A stretch of DNA of 64,000 nt from JBMOPD01 sp049323615 (lineage in GTDB: Bacteria; Bacillota; Desulfotomaculia; Desulfotomaculales; Desulfocucumaceae): positions 47,218 to 111,217 of the forward strand of contig JBMOPD010000107.1 in NCBI GenBank assembly GCA_049323615.1, written 5' to 3'. This document shows, one piece after another, positions 1 to 10,008 of this stretch (its first letter is position 1; each line of letters opens with the position of its first letter). Both the position numbers and the translations under genes were made by a program. The notes under the pieces are model-generated. The model was not told the DNA's origin. It ran no database searches and worked only from the letters and a program-made list of their open reading frames with translations.

Positions 1-2954
1 TGCACTCCCATTCCTGGCAAATACAGATAGAGGTCAAGGTCCCGGCGGAAAATACCGACATGGTGGCCTTTGCCAAAATATTCGAGGCTATCAAATCAGT
101 ACTGGCCCCTTTTGACAGTGTAGTGTTGAATGATGTTCACCCCTTCAACAGAGTTCAGCCCACCACAGAAAATATTGCCCTGTACCTTTTTAACCGGCTT
201 GAGGATGCCATGCTGGAAATCGGCCTCGGTCTGGGCAAGGTGTCCGTATGGGAAACGCCCACCAGGGGGATTGAGGTTGAAAACCGGTACCCGGATATAG
301 ACGCCTTAATCGCCGGCAGTAAAGTTGAAGAAGTATCCGTAGACAAGGAGGAAGTAGCCGCTGCCGGAGAACACAGTCCGGCTTTCATTGAATTAACCGA
401 CAGCCAGGAGACCGGGGTGGCGGACCAAACATCTCCCGGGCTGCCGGAAACAATAGCCCGGCGCAGGTATTCCTTCCGCCTGTACGCGGCTTCCTTTGCC
501 ATAATAACCCTGGTGGCCTTCCTGGCATATTACAGTGTTCTGTTCCCGCCCCCTGAACGGCATTACCCCTGGGGATCGGACAGCTGGGGTCACCTGTTCA
601 AGGCTGAATACCTTTATAATGAAATTTTGAAAGGCAATTATTACCCCCAGTTCACCGAGTACTGGTATAACGGCAGCCAGCCTTTCCGCTACTGGGCGCC
701 CCTGCCCTATTACGTACTGGCTTTTATAAGGGCTGTCACCGGTGATATATTTATTGCGGGTAATCTTTTTGTTGTTTTCTGCGCCTTGCTTGGCGGGCTG
801 TCCTGGCTTTTCCTGGCCGGGCGGATGGGTCTGTGGCCCGCCACCATGGCCGGCGCCATATGGGTGGTGTGGCTTGACAACGTGCGGGTGGCTTTTTTGG
901 AGGGGAACCTGCCCCGGGTGCTGGCCACCGCGCTGTTACCTCTGATATTTGTCTTATTCCTGAACGTCCTGGAAAAAAGGAAGTCTTTTGCCGCCGTTTT
1001 TTTTACTGTGGTACTGATCCACCTGGCGGTTATATGCCACGCCATGATTGCTGCCGTATACTGCCTGTGTCTGACCCTGTTTGCTTTTTTTCTCTGGGTT
1101 TTTCGCGGTTGTGGATTAAATGACTTTCTCCGGGGCATATTGGCTCTCACCGGCGGGATCGCTACCGCAGCCTGGTGGCTTCTGCCCAGTATGACCGGCG
1201 GGATAACCGACATAGATCCGGAAGCCGTGAAGAATTCCATACTGTTTGTTCCTGTTGCAATTTCACTTAACCCCCTTTACCGTTTTGAGAACCACTTAAC
1301 ATTTTACTGGGGAACAAGTATTTTAATAGCGGTGGCGGCCACCCTTTATTCATTCAGGTCGAAGCCGCCCTGGGCCAAAAGCCTGGCTATATGTGGCATT
1401 ATCCTGGTACTGATAACCTTTCCTGTATTTCGCCTTTTTTATATAACCCTACCCCTGAGCCACTTACTCTGGCCGCTGCGGTTTTCAAGCTTTGCTGCGC
1501 TGGCGATTCTGGCTTCATCCCTTACATTTAATCTGCCGGAATGGCGGCAGCGCTTACTAAAATCATCTTTTACCACTGGTTTACTAATTGCCGGATTATT
1601 CGCCGTAATTTTTACAGACTGCTTGTTTTCGGTACGGTTGCTGGCATATACCGTTTCCAAGTCACCCTGCGTAATGATGAGCGCCGAGATTTTAAAAACT
1701 GCATCTGGCTGGCGGGTAGCTACAATTGATTTGGGCCGGCTTGATTCCGTACCTTCTTTCTTGTTTTCAGATACAGCCAAAAGGGAGCAGGTGTTCGGCT
1801 GGGCCTGGCAGGGAGCGGTGACATCCAATAATATTATGCTCCTCAATACCGGCCTGGAGATGCAGTTTTATCCCTTTCTATTCCGGTCATGTGTCTACCT
1901 TGGGGCTACGGATCTGATTGTTTATGACAAGGAGGTAAAAGATCCGCAAGCTTTTAATAATGCTGCTTTACGCGCCGGCTACAGGCGTGAGGTTTCATTT
2001 GAAGGGATCAGTATCTGGCGCGGATTGGAACGCCCCTACCTGATAGAGAAGCAGAACAGGTGTCTGGTGGCAGGCAAATATGCGGGGGTGCTGGCGCTAC
2101 AGTTTCCCGAAGTGGAGATGGGTTTTTCCAAATATATTGACGATTACCAGTTGGAGTATTTAAAAAAATACCCGGTTGTAATCTTTACCGGTGCAGAGTG
2201 GCGGTCAAAAACAAAGGCTGAAGAAATTGTCACCAGTTATGCCGCCGCCGGTGGAAGGGTGTTCATTGATCTGTCAGGAATGCCAAAAAGTGTTCTGTCC
2301 AAACAGCCTGAATTTTTGGGTGTTTACGGTGAAGCAGTTACCCCGCGGGAACGACTGTCTGTATTTGGTGGGGGCAGGAATATCTTTTTACAGCCGTTTT
2401 CTCAGGAAATTTCGTTGTGGAGGTCTTATGTACCGTTGTTGCTGGATAAGGTGGAACTGGAGTTTACCTACTACGGCAACCAGGCCCCGGTCTTTGGCTA
2501 TAAGCTGGTTGGAGGCCACAAGATAGGCTTTTTGGGTGGCAACATAGCTTACCACTCTTTCCTGACCGGAGATTTAAATGCCCTGTACATGATGAGGGAT
2601 ATTTTTGGTTTGAAAACGGACTATACCCTGGGACCAGTTATACCGCTGACATATTACCAGGCCTCTACAAACGGTTATGTGATGGGTTATCAAGCGGAAA
2701 GGAACATTGAGGCTATAGTGCCGGTTGCGGCCATGGAAGGGATCAGGGTGGAAGTGGACGGGGTGGCCCTGCCCTGGTCGAAGTTTGAAAACTTGTTGCT
2801 GTTGAACCTTCCCGCAGGCAGACATGAAATTATTATCTACCTGGTAAAGACTCCTGTTTACCGGTGGGGGGCGGCCTTGTCAATATTCTCCATCGTGATC
2901 GTACTGACCGGGTTTTACATTTATAATAAGAAAAATGGATGGCTGGCTAAATGA
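1..2954 (+). CDS. Membrane protein with N-terminal 6-pyruvoyl-tetrahydropterin synthase-like domain (5' end outside window)
   Basis: The frame is open from the first base, so the first ATG at 60 is internal and the gene begins upstream. The visible start carries an H-x-H (HSHSW, codons from base 3) as in the zinc site of the PTPS/QueD fold. PTTENIALYLFNRL and VSVWETPTRGIEV, both PTPS-family signatures, follow. The family L-D-H-x-x-L-N motif reads FDSVVLND, so its His is lost and pterin synthase activity is unlikely. After an acidic linker come about a dozen membrane segments, a large extracytoplasmic part, and a last membrane helix near the C-terminus. This matches the PTPS-related membrane proteins of exosortase G cassettes. 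The stop overlaps the next ATG by 4 bases. It probably acts in the membrane with the exosortase-like protein and glycosyltransferase; substrate unknown. Confidence 0.85.
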   Translation, partial: HSHSWQIQIEVKVPAENTDMVAFAKIFEAIKSVLAPFDSVVLNDVHPFNRVQPTTENIALYLFNRLEDAMLEIGLGLGKVSVWETPTRGIEVENRYPDIDALIAGSKVEEVSVDKEEVAAAGEHSPAFIELTDSQETGVADQTSPGLPETIARRRYSFRLYAASFAIITLVAFLAYYSVLFPPPERHYPWGSDSWGHLFKAEYLYNEILKGNYYPQFTEYWYNGSQPFRYWAPLPYYVLAFIRAVTGDIFIAGNLFVVFCALLGGLSWLFLAGRMGLWPATMAGAIWVVWLDNVRVAFLEGNLPRVLATALLPLIFVLFLNVLEKRKSFAAVFFTVVLIHLAVICHAMIAAVYCLCLTLFAFFLWVFRGCGLNDFLRGILALTGGIATAAWWLLPSMTGGITDIDPEAVKNSILFVPVAISLNPLYRFENHLTFYWGTSILIAVAATLYSFRSKPPWAKSLAICGIILVLITFPVFRLFYITLPLSHLLWPLRFSSFAALAILASSLTFNLPEWRQRLLKSSFTTGLLIAGLFAVIFTDCLFSVRLLAYTVSKSPCVMMSAEILKTASGWRVATIDLGRLDSVPSFLFSDTAKREQVFGWAWQGAVTSNNIMLLNTGLEMQFYPFLFRSCVYLGATDLIVYDKEVKDPQAFNNAALRAGYRREVSFEGISIWRGLERPYLIEKQNRCLVAGKYAGVLALQFPEVEMGFSKYIDDYQLEYLKKYPVVIFTGAEWRSKTKAEEIVTSYAAAGGRVFIDLSGMPKSVLSKQPEFLGVYGEAVTPRERLSVFGGGRNIFLQPFSQEISLWRSYVPLLLDKVELEFTYYGNQAPVFGYKLVGGHKIGFLGGNIAYHSFLTGDLNALYMMRDIFGLKTDYTLGPVIPLTYYQASTNGYVMGYQAERNIEAIVPVAAMEGIRVEVDGVALPWSKFENLLLLNLPAGRHEIIIYLVKTPVYRWGAALSIFSIVIVLTGFYIYNKKNGWLAK

Positions 2955-4153
2955 TAAAAAAAATTGGTTTTACGATAAACCTTTTTTTCTTCTTCCTGGC
3001 AATCTTTTTTTTACCGGCCGGATCCTGGGCGGCAGAAAAGTTTAAGCTGGACGGCAGGTTTGATGACTGGAAGGGCCGGGCCTTTCTGTCCGACGGGCAG
3101 GGTGACGGACGTCAAGGTGAGGACTTTAAGGCGATTTTCTGGGGCACCAATGAAAATGACCATAGATTGTATTTTATGATTGAGAGGTACGAACCAGCTG
3201 GTGTCGGCAGCAGCTTTACCTGCCGGCTCTATTTTGACATTGACGGTAACGACCGTTATGAAGATAACATTGATAAATATGCCGAGGTGGTTTATAAAAT
3301 CGATCATATAGACAACGGGGAAGTGACGGTTGCGTTGTATACCGTGACCGGCAGATCGCTGGCAAATTATCGTGGAAAATGGGGGGAAGGGATCCGGGAA
3401 GGAGGCAGGCGGTTTGAATTTTATATACCGATGGAAGAACTCAATATTTATCCGGCCCAGCCGGTTAGGTTTTACCTGTCCGGCATCGGGGGCGGGGCAG
3501 ACCGTCTGCCCGACCGGGGCGATAACCAGTGGGCTCCTTTTCCGGTTGAAGTAAAAAGCAGGCTTGCTATTGCCATAGCCTTTTTAATCTGGCTGCCGGT
3601 GGTGTTTATTTTTCGCCGTCACCGGATTTGGATTTTTTATTACATGTGGGGTGCGGTGGGTTTTACTTTCTTTTTGATTTTGCTCCTGCGCGGTTCAGTT
3701 GCTGAGTACCAGCTGGAGCACCAGGCCGGAATGATCCTGCATTATCTTTTAAACTACCTTGATATTAAGACATATGTGTTTGACAAGGCGCCTGGCACAC
3801 TGCTGGTGTTAATCGAGGTGGACAACAGCTGGACAACCATCGATATCGACATTGAGAGTTCCGGTCTACTGGAGACATGTATCTTCCTGGGACTGCTCCT
3901 TTTTTACCCCCTTTACACTCCCACCAGGAGAATTCTGTTTTCTGTTGCGGGAATTGTCTCGATTTACGCCATTAATGTACTGCGCCTTATGTTAATCATA
4001 ATGATTATTCACTGGGGCGGCAGGAGTATGATTTTTATAGCCCATACTTTGCTTGGGCGGTTGTTTTTCTTTTTCCTGATTATTGCCCTGTACTGGCATG
4101 TGTTTACCAGGCCGTCACTGATGAAAGCCAGGGAGAATGTGGAAAATGCTTGA
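2951..4153 (+). CDS. Exosortase family protein, XrtG-like, with secreted N-terminal domain
   Basis: A 400-residue protein. Residues 1-27 form a signal peptide. Residues 30-200 look like an extracellular beta-rich domain (LDGRFDDW, YFDIDGNDRYED). From about 203 on there are seven to eight membrane helices. The C-terminal half has the exosortase layout: an N-x-x-R helix (N342-R345) followed by His365 in FIAHTLLGR. The family's catalytic Cys, expected in a C-S/T-G motif, is replaced by Ser (I-E-S303-S304-G305); the nearest Cys is C310. Exosortases are membrane cysteine transpeptidases that process sorting signals. The Ser makes that activity uncertain unless it is normal for this subfamily. It lies between the PTPS-related membrane protein and the glycosyltransferase with overlaps on both sides, the known three-gene arrangement of the exosortase G system. 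Fairly sure of the family, unsure of activity. Confidence 0.75.
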   Translation: MIKKIGFTINLFFFFLAIFFLPAGSWAAEKFKLDGRFDDWKGRAFLSDGQGDGRQGEDFKAIFWGTNENDHRLYFMIERYEPAGVGSSFTCRLYFDIDGNDRYEDNIDKYAEVVYKIDHIDNGEVTVALYTVTGRSLANYRGKWGEGIREGGRRFEFYIPMEELNIYPAQPVRFYLSGIGGGADRLPDRGDNQWAPFPVEVKSRLAIAIAFLIWLPVVFIFRRHRIWIFYYMWGAVGFTFFLILLLRGSVAEYQLEHQAGMILHYLLNYLDIKTYVFDKAPGTLLVLIEVDNSWTTIDIDIESSGLLETCIFLGLLLFYPLYTPTRRILFSVAGIVSIYAINVLRLMLIIMIIHWGGRSMIFIAHTLLGRLFFFFLIIALYWHVFTRPSLMKARENVENA

Positions 4154-5534
4154 AATTTTTATTGACAGAACGCTTAACTTTATTCTCTTCTGGGGCATTT
4201 GGCTTCTGGCGCCGCTGCTGTTTGACATCTCCACAGCCGTAATTTATTTTTTCAGCCTGTCTGTACATATGAAAGATGAAGATGAGACACCGGGGGACTT
4301 AAGTTATTATCCCTACGTAACCATCGTGGTGCCGGTGCACAATTCGGCCGGGACACTATACAAGTGCCTGCAGTCTATAGCAGACCAGAGTTACCCGTCA
4401 CAGTTCATACAGGTTGTCTGTGTTAACAACGGCAGCCATGACAACAGTTTTGAAGTATTCAGCGAATTCCAGCAAAGCCGCCAGGACATCAATTTGATGT
4501 GGACCTCCCTGGACCGGCCCGGCAAGTCAATAGCCCTGAATACCGGCATATACTCCGGGCGCGGGTCATACCTGATCAATGTTGACGCGGATACCTGGCT
4601 GGACAGGGAGGCCATTTTCCGCGTGGTGCAGGCCTTTGAAAATGACGACTCGCTGGTGGCAGCCACCGCTTCCATCAGGGTGGATAAAGTCCTGGGTAAG
4701 AGCACTAATTTTATTGACATTATTAACTACTGCGAGGTCATTGAATACCTGATAGCCTTTGATGTGGGCCGGCGCTACCAGACCATAACAAACACCCTGT
4801 TTACTCTTTCAGGCGCGTTTTCGGCATTCCGCCGGGACGTTATTCTTGAATCTTTCCTTTACCAGGAGCGAACGGTATCGGAAGATACCGACCTTACCTT
4901 TCAAATCAGAAACAAGGATAAGGTTAAGGAAAAAATGGGGCGTATCGGCTGTATACCGAGGGCAGTGGCCTACGTGGAACCCATTGAATCCCTGGGTCGC
5001 CTTTATTCCCAGCGGGTGCGCTGGCAGCGGGGGGAGGTCGAGGTTGTGGCCATGTATAACAAGAAAATCCCCGGCGCCTGGAAGGCTATTTGGGATTTTA
5101 CCTGCCGCATCCTCATTTCCGACCATACCCTGGCGTTTTCCAGGCTGTCATGGACCTTCCTGATTCCTTTCCTTTACTTTTTGGGATATTCGCTGTCCAT
5201 GGTGCTGGTTGCAATGATGGGGCTTTTTGTGTGCTACACCATACTTGACGGGGCCTATTTCCTGGTGGCCTATAAAAGGGTGGACAGGGATTTTCGGAAT
5301 GAACTGAAAAAAATATGGTGGATAGTATTTATATTACCTTTTTACAGGTACCTGTCGTACTGGTTCCGTATTGGCGGGATTATTGTGGGAATGACCGAAG
5401 AGAAGAGCTGGAAGGTGGAAAACCCGGTCAGTCAACTTAAAGAGGTATTAAATATTTATAAAAAAAGCTTTCAAAATTTGTCTCAATTATTAAAGGACAC
5501 AGTACTTAAAGTTAAGAAGGTTCTTGGATTTTAA
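4137..5534 (+). CDS. Family 2 glycosyltransferase, exosortase G system type
   Basis: Membrane-bound GT-A glycosyltransferase of 465 residues. An N-terminal membrane helix (about 12-40) precedes the catalytic domain: VTIVVPVHNS near 61-70, the metal-binding D150-A-D152, the acidic E249-D250 and the processive-type Q292-x-x-R-W296 motif. Two to three membrane helices follow near 325-410. These are the signatures of enzymes that transfer sugars from nucleotide donors at the membrane, often to build polysaccharide. The first ATG at 4137 lies only two bases after GGGAG; the ATG at 4146 is better spaced and gives a protein three residues shorter. It overlaps the exosortase-like gene and closes the three-gene operon. 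The acceptor and product cannot be read from sequence. Confidence 0.85.
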   Translation: MWKMLEIFIDRTLNFILFWGIWLLAPLLFDISTAVIYFFSLSVHMKDEDETPGDLSYYPYVTIVVPVHNSAGTLYKCLQSIADQSYPSQFIQVVCVNNGSHDNSFEVFSEFQQSRQDINLMWTSLDRPGKSIALNTGIYSGRGSYLINVDADTWLDREAIFRVVQAFENDDSLVAATASIRVDKVLGKSTNFIDIINYCEVIEYLIAFDVGRRYQTITNTLFTLSGAFSAFRRDVILESFLYQERTVSEDTDLTFQIRNKDKVKEKMGRIGCIPRAVAYVEPIESLGRLYSQRVRWQRGEVEVVAMYNKKIPGAWKAIWDFTCRILISDHTLAFSRLSWTFLIPFLYFLGYSLSMVLVAMMGLFVCYTILDGAYFLVAYKRVDRDFRNELKKIWWIVFILPFYRYLSYWFRIGGIIVGMTEEKSWKVENPVSQLKEVLNIYKKSFQNLSQLLKDTVLKVKKVLGF

Positions 5535-5738
5535 GCCCCCTTCCCAGTCTGCACCTTTGGCGGGGAAGGAAAAACAACCTGAAGTAATCCCTGATTGTTT
5601 TAAATACTTTTATTTTGCTCTCACCCTGCTTCAAGTCGTATCTCAATACCAGGGGAACCTCGGAAATTTAAATTTATAGAAAAATGATAGAATATATTAA
5701 ACATTTAAGCTTTAAGTCAATAACTGGAGTGATTTTGC

Positions 5739-6644
5739 ATGAATTTAAAGCACCTGGAGACTTTTATCATGGTGGCGGAGCTGCAGAGCTTCACGGCGGC
5801 GGCCCGCAAGCTGTACATGAGCCAGCCGGCGGTCAGCTTCCAGATAAAGTCGCTGGAGGAGGACCTGCAGGTAACCCTTTTCCAGAGAAAGGATAAAAAG
5901 TTGAGTCTCACTCCGGCCGGGAGGCTTATGTACCCGGAGGCAAAAAAAATGGTGATGCGGTATCAGAAGATAAAGGCCGGGATTGAGGACCTGCAGGGCC
6001 TTAAAACCGGCCATCTGGTGGTGGGCGCCAGCACCACTCCGGGGGAATACCTGATCCCTCTGCTGATCGGCAGTTTTCGCAAAAAGTATCCCGGCATCAA
6101 CGTCATCCTCAGGGTGGCGGGCAGCGGCCAGGTTTTCCGGTGGTTGAAGGACCGGGAAATTGACATCGGCATAACCGGCTCGGTGGCCGCCGGCAATTGG
6201 GTGTCATGCCAGCCCTGGATTCCGGACGAGCTTGTTTTGATAGCCGGTACCGGGCACCCCTGGGTAAAGAGGAATGCCGTCGACATCGGGGAATTGATTC
6301 AGGAGCCGTTTATCTTGAGGGAGGCAGGATCGGGAACAAGAAGGTCCTTTGAGCAGAAAATCAGTGAAAAGGGAATAGACCCCGGCCGGATAAACCTGAC
6401 CATGGAGTTGGGCAGCACCATGGCTGTAATCACCGCCGTCCAGGCCGGCCTGGGTGTTAGCGTTGTTTCCGGCTGGGCGGCCAGGGACGCGCTGGAGTTG
6501 GGCAAAATTAAGAAAATAACGCCGCCCTTTGATATGAAAAGATACCTTTACCTGGCCAGGGTGAAGAATAACCTGGACGGCCCGCTGGCCGAAGAGTTTC
6601 TCAGTTTTATCACGGAAGAAAAAAATTATGGGCTGTTTGTTTAG
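5739..6644 (+). CDS. LysR family transcriptional regulator
   Basis: 301 residues, normal LysR length. Residues 1-60 form the winged helix-turn-helix (LETFIMVAELQSFTAAARKL, then SQPAVSFQIKSLEEDL). Residues 90-295 form the periplasmic-binding-protein-like effector domain. Overall it resembles the CysL/CbbR-type branch, but the effector is unknown. GGAG seven to eight bases before ATG supports the start. It is alone, with about 200 bases on the upstream side and the CoA-transferase gene 150 bases downstream on the same strand, so that transferase is a possible target. LysR proteins usually regulate a divergent neighbour, which is absent here. Confidence 0.9.
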   Translation: MNLKHLETFIMVAELQSFTAAARKLYMSQPAVSFQIKSLEEDLQVTLFQRKDKKLSLTPAGRLMYPEAKKMVMRYQKIKAGIEDLQGLKTGHLVVGASTTPGEYLIPLLIGSFRKKYPGINVILRVAGSGQVFRWLKDREIDIGITGSVAAGNWVSCQPWIPDELVLIAGTGHPWVKRNAVDIGELIQEPFILREAGSGTRRSFEQKISEKGIDPGRINLTMELGSTMAVITAVQAGLGVSVVSGWAARDALELGKIKKITPPFDMKRYLYLARVKNNLDGPLAEEFLSFITEEKNYGLFV

Positions 6645-6796
6645 AAAACGGGTATTATAAAGTACTGCCCGCCGTAATTTGAACAGATTTGCGGATTATG
6701 GGCGGTGGTTGGGGCAGGAATTTTAAACGCGGTGTTAAATATTCATATTCAGGTAAATTTTCCTAATTGAAATACTTTGCCGGGGGGAAGGACGCT

Positions 6797-7954
6797 GTGG
6801 GACGTATGCTTGAAGGAGTCAGGATCCTGGATCTGAGCATGAATTTGCCGGGGCCGTACTGTACCATGCTGCTGTGTGATATGGGAGCGGATGTGATTAA
6901 AATAGAAGAACCCAGGATCGGCGACCAGGCCAGGGTGTTGAATGACCCTTTCTTTCACCAGCTGAACAGGGGGAAAAGAAGCGTCAAGCTTAACCTGAAA
7001 AATCCCCACGGGAGGGACATTTTTTTAAGGCTGGCCAAACATTCCGATGTGGTCCTGGAAAGTTTCAGGCCGGGGGTGGTGAAGAGGCTGGGGGTTGACT
7101 ATGAGGCGGTGAAAAGGGTCAACGGCCGGATTATTTACTGCTCCATCAGCGGGTTCGGCCAGGGCGGGCCGATGAGGGATGTGCCCTGTCACGATCTCAA
7201 CATTATCAGTATGACCGGAATACAGCATATGACGGGGGTAAAGGGAGGGCCTCCGGTGATGCCTTCGGTGCTGATTGCCGACACGGCCACCGGGACCCTG
7301 GCCGCACTGGCCATAGTGTCCGCCCTCTGGCAGAGGGTGGTTAAAAATAAGGGGCAGTACCTGGATATATCAATGTATGACAGCTGCTTTTCCTGGCAGC
7401 ATATTCACGCTTCCTTTCTTCTTTCGGGGTTTGAATACGGGGCCGGCGAGGGGATGCTTTCCGGGGCCGCGCCGTCCTATAACCTTTATCAGACGGCCGA
7501 CGGGAGGTATATCAGCATCGGCGCCGTGGAGCCCCATTTCTGGGCCGGCATATGCCGGATGCTCAACAAAGAACACCTGATCGACAAGCAGTTTGCTTGC
7601 GGGGAGGAAGCGGAAAAGGCCAAGGAAGAGCTAAGACAGCTGTTTATAACCAAAACGGCGGACCAGTGGATGGATATCCTGGCGCCGTCCGGCCTTTGCG
7701 TGGCCCCTGTCCTTTCCCTGAGGGAATCCCTCGACCATCCCCAGGCCAGGCACCGGAACGTGATTGTTTCCACCGCATCAAACGGGACTGCTCTTTCTCA
7801 GCTTAACTGCCCGGTCAGGGGGCCGGGCCTTGAGGAGCCTGCAGCCGCCAAGGGACCGGCCCTGGGCGGTCATAATGCCGAAGTGCTGAAGGAAATAGGT
7901 TTAAGTGCCGAAGAAATAAATAATCTTGAAGCCGGGGGCGCCTTCAGCTCCTGA
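6797..7954 (+). CDS. CaiB/BaiF class III CoA-transferase
   Basis: About 385 residues, typical for the family, which moves CoA between organic acids in the cytoplasm. It begins LEGVRILDLSMNLPGPYC, has GADVIKIEEP, the LNRGKRSVKLNLK block and the ADTATGTLAALA region holding the catalytic Asp. The start is taken as GTG 6797, five bases after GGGGGAAGG; a TTG at 6767 lies before this ribosome site, and ATG 6806 is a shorter alternative. Substrates cannot be told from sequence. It may be controlled by the LysR gene just upstream. No dehydrogenase or hydratase partner is adjacent, so a pathway cannot be assigned. Confidence 0.88.
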   Translation: MGRMLEGVRILDLSMNLPGPYCTMLLCDMGADVIKIEEPRIGDQARVLNDPFFHQLNRGKRSVKLNLKNPHGRDIFLRLAKHSDVVLESFRPGVVKRLGVDYEAVKRVNGRIIYCSISGFGQGGPMRDVPCHDLNIISMTGIQHMTGVKGGPPVMPSVLIADTATGTLAALAIVSALWQRVVKNKGQYLDISMYDSCFSWQHIHASFLLSGFEYGAGEGMLSGAAPSYNLYQTADGRYISIGAVEPHFWAGICRMLNKEHLIDKQFACGEEAEKAKEELRQLFITKTADQWMDILAPSGLCVAPVLSLRESLDHPQARHRNVIVSTASNGTALSQLNCPVRGPGLEEPAAAKGPALGGHNAEVLKEIGLSAEEINNLEAGGAFSS

Positions 7955-8132
7955 ATAAGACGGCAATAGATAATCTGGATTTTGCGCAGGATTAACACAC
8001 CTGCTCTTTTTTGTGATTTGCATATCTTCGTAAATTTTTTCATAATTCGACTAACTTTTACGATTTTCTACAAAGGATTTTTTTAATAGTTAAAGAATGC
8101 AACAACTAGTAAATGATGTGAGGTCATAAAAA

Positions 8133-9998
8133 ATGGATGACATCATAAGTCTTTTTTTGAAACTGTTTAACTTTATTGAAACACCTATTTTTATGGTCTC
8201 CTATCCTGATTTATGTTATATTGCCTCAAACAGTGCCAGCAACAGGGAGTTTGTTTCCCTGCTGCTGGACAGAGAGGTTAGCGAAGATGAACTTATAGGT
8301 AAAACCATAGACGAAGTTTTTTCGAACTCAAACTTGACGTCAAAACTCAGGGAAGTTCTTTATAAAGCCGGTAGTGAGAAGAGAACGGTGCGGTTGGGCA
8401 ATTTGTTGTTAACTGACCAGCAAGGCGGCATTAATACCTTTAATATTGTTTGTTTTCCGTTGACCATCGGCAACGGCTCCGTAAGATATATAGTGGGGTC
8501 GGCAGTGGATGTATCCCACCGGTCAAAGATTACTGAACAGGAAAAGTTAATCTCCAGGGCCACGGAAGCGTTAAAGAACAAGGAATTCCTGCTGTTGATT
8601 CTGAACATACTGCCCTTCGGGGTGCTGTTTTACAATAAAAATAAGGCTCTCCGGTTTGTAAACGATAGTTTTTTTTGGATCACGGGTTATGAGCGGGAAG
8701 AGCTTTTGGGGCTTCAAAGGGATGAAGCCGAAAGAATGCTTTTTAGATTTATTGACAGTAAAGAAAGGGATAATGGAAACAGCGGCCCGGAAAATGATGT
8801 GCATGTTATTACCAAATACAATGAAATAAGGCCTGTCGAGCTTTACCATATTCCTTTGGTCAAGGCCGGCCTTGTTGATGGTGTTGTAACTGTAATAAGG
8901 GAAAAGACACCGGAGCAGGGGTTTGTTCAGGCAAATGTCACACTTCAGACTGTTCTGGACAGTATATTATCGGCGGTGGTCATCACCGACAAGGATTCTT
9001 ATGTGGTGGCATGCAGCAGGGAATTCCTGGAACTGTGCGAGCTGGAGGAAAGCCAGGTAATCGGCCAGCCCGTTAAAAGGATTCAAAACCTGTTGAATTT
9101 TCAAAGCGGCGATATTTCCTATCAGGGGTCCAAATATAAAGAAGGTCCCTATAAGTTTCAGGCAACCATCACCACCAAGTCTGAAAAGAAAAAGACCCTG
9201 TCCATTAATAACAGACCTCTCCTGAACAGGAGGGGAGAGTTTACGGGCCTGGTTTCGGTTGCCACGGACATGACTACCTTCATAGAAAAACAGGAAAATT
9301 TAATAGAAAATGAAAGGCTTGCCGTAATAGGGCAGCTGACCTCCGGGATCGCCCACGAAATTAAGAATCCACTGACTGTAATATCCGGATTTGCAGAGGT
9401 AACCAAGAGCAAGATACTGAAAATCAGTGGAAACGATAGTTTAAAAGAATCAATGCTTTACTACCAGCAGGAGATCGTCGATAACTGCCGCCAGATGAAC
9501 AGGCTTATCATTGACCTGCTGCAGCTGGCCAGGCCGAGGAAAACCGAAAAAGTAAAGATAAACCTGGCCAGCACACTGGACAAAATCTGTAATTCCTTAT
9601 CGCCATACGCGCTTCAAAAGAACGTAACCTTGATCAAGAACCTTACGGCAGCCGATATTGATATGGAAATTGATCCCGTTCAGATTGGACAGGTACTCCT
9701 TAACCTCTGCAACAATGCCATACAGGCCATGGCCAATGGAGGGATTTTAAATATAAGCACCGAACTTTGCAACGGGTTTTTAATTATCGAGGTGTCCGAC
9801 ACCGGTTCCGGGATTAAGCCGGAAGACCTGGGCAAGCTGGGAACCCCCTTCTTTACTACCAAGGCCGAGGGAACCGGTCTCGGGTTGAGCGTGACCTACA
9901 GCATTGTCAGGGATTACGGCGGGAAAATCGAGGTGGAAAGCGAAGTGGGCAGAGGAAGTGTGTTTAAGGTATTCCTTCCGCTGAACAAAAGTAATTGA
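8133..9998 (+). CDS. Soluble PAS-domain sensor histidine kinase
   Basis: 621 residues with no clear membrane segment. Three PAS-like sensor domains occupy roughly residues 10-130, 155-255 and 270-390. The phosphoacceptor domain holds H408 in IAHEIKNPL. The HATPase_c domain has an N box (LCNNAIQAM), G1 (DTGSGI), an F box and G2 (GTGLGLSV). GAGGT nine bases before ATG supports the start. There is no response regulator beside it. In endospore formers such orphan soluble PAS kinases often feed the Spo0A phosphorelay, an inference here. An imperfect hairpin plus T-run follows the stop. Confidence 0.9.
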   Translation: MDDIISLFLKLFNFIETPIFMVSYPDLCYIASNSASNREFVSLLLDREVSEDELIGKTIDEVFSNSNLTSKLREVLYKAGSEKRTVRLGNLLLTDQQGGINTFNIVCFPLTIGNGSVRYIVGSAVDVSHRSKITEQEKLISRATEALKNKEFLLLILNILPFGVLFYNKNKALRFVNDSFFWITGYEREELLGLQRDEAERMLFRFIDSKERDNGNSGPENDVHVITKYNEIRPVELYHIPLVKAGLVDGVVTVIREKTPEQGFVQANVTLQTVLDSILSAVVITDKDSYVVACSREFLELCELEESQVIGQPVKRIQNLLNFQSGDISYQGSKYKEGPYKFQATITTKSEKKKTLSINNRPLLNRRGEFTGLVSVATDMTTFIEKQENLIENERLAVIGQLTSGIAHEIKNPLTVISGFAEVTKSKILKISGNDSLKESMLYYQQEIVDNCRQMNRLIIDLLQLARPRKTEKVKINLASTLDKICNSLSPYALQKNVTLIKNLTAADIDMEIDPVQIGQVLLNLCNNAIQAMANGGILNISTELCNGFLIIEVSDTGSGIKPEDLGKLGTPFFTTKAEGTGLGLSVTYSIVRDYGGKIEVESEVGRGSVFKVFLPLNKSN

Positions 9999-10008
9999 AA
10001 CCCAATGA

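Noticed and set aside
5535..5575. Terminator after the glycosyltransferase gene
   Set aside because: CTTCCC/GGGAAG can pair, but the stem is six bases, the loop is long and no T-run follows.
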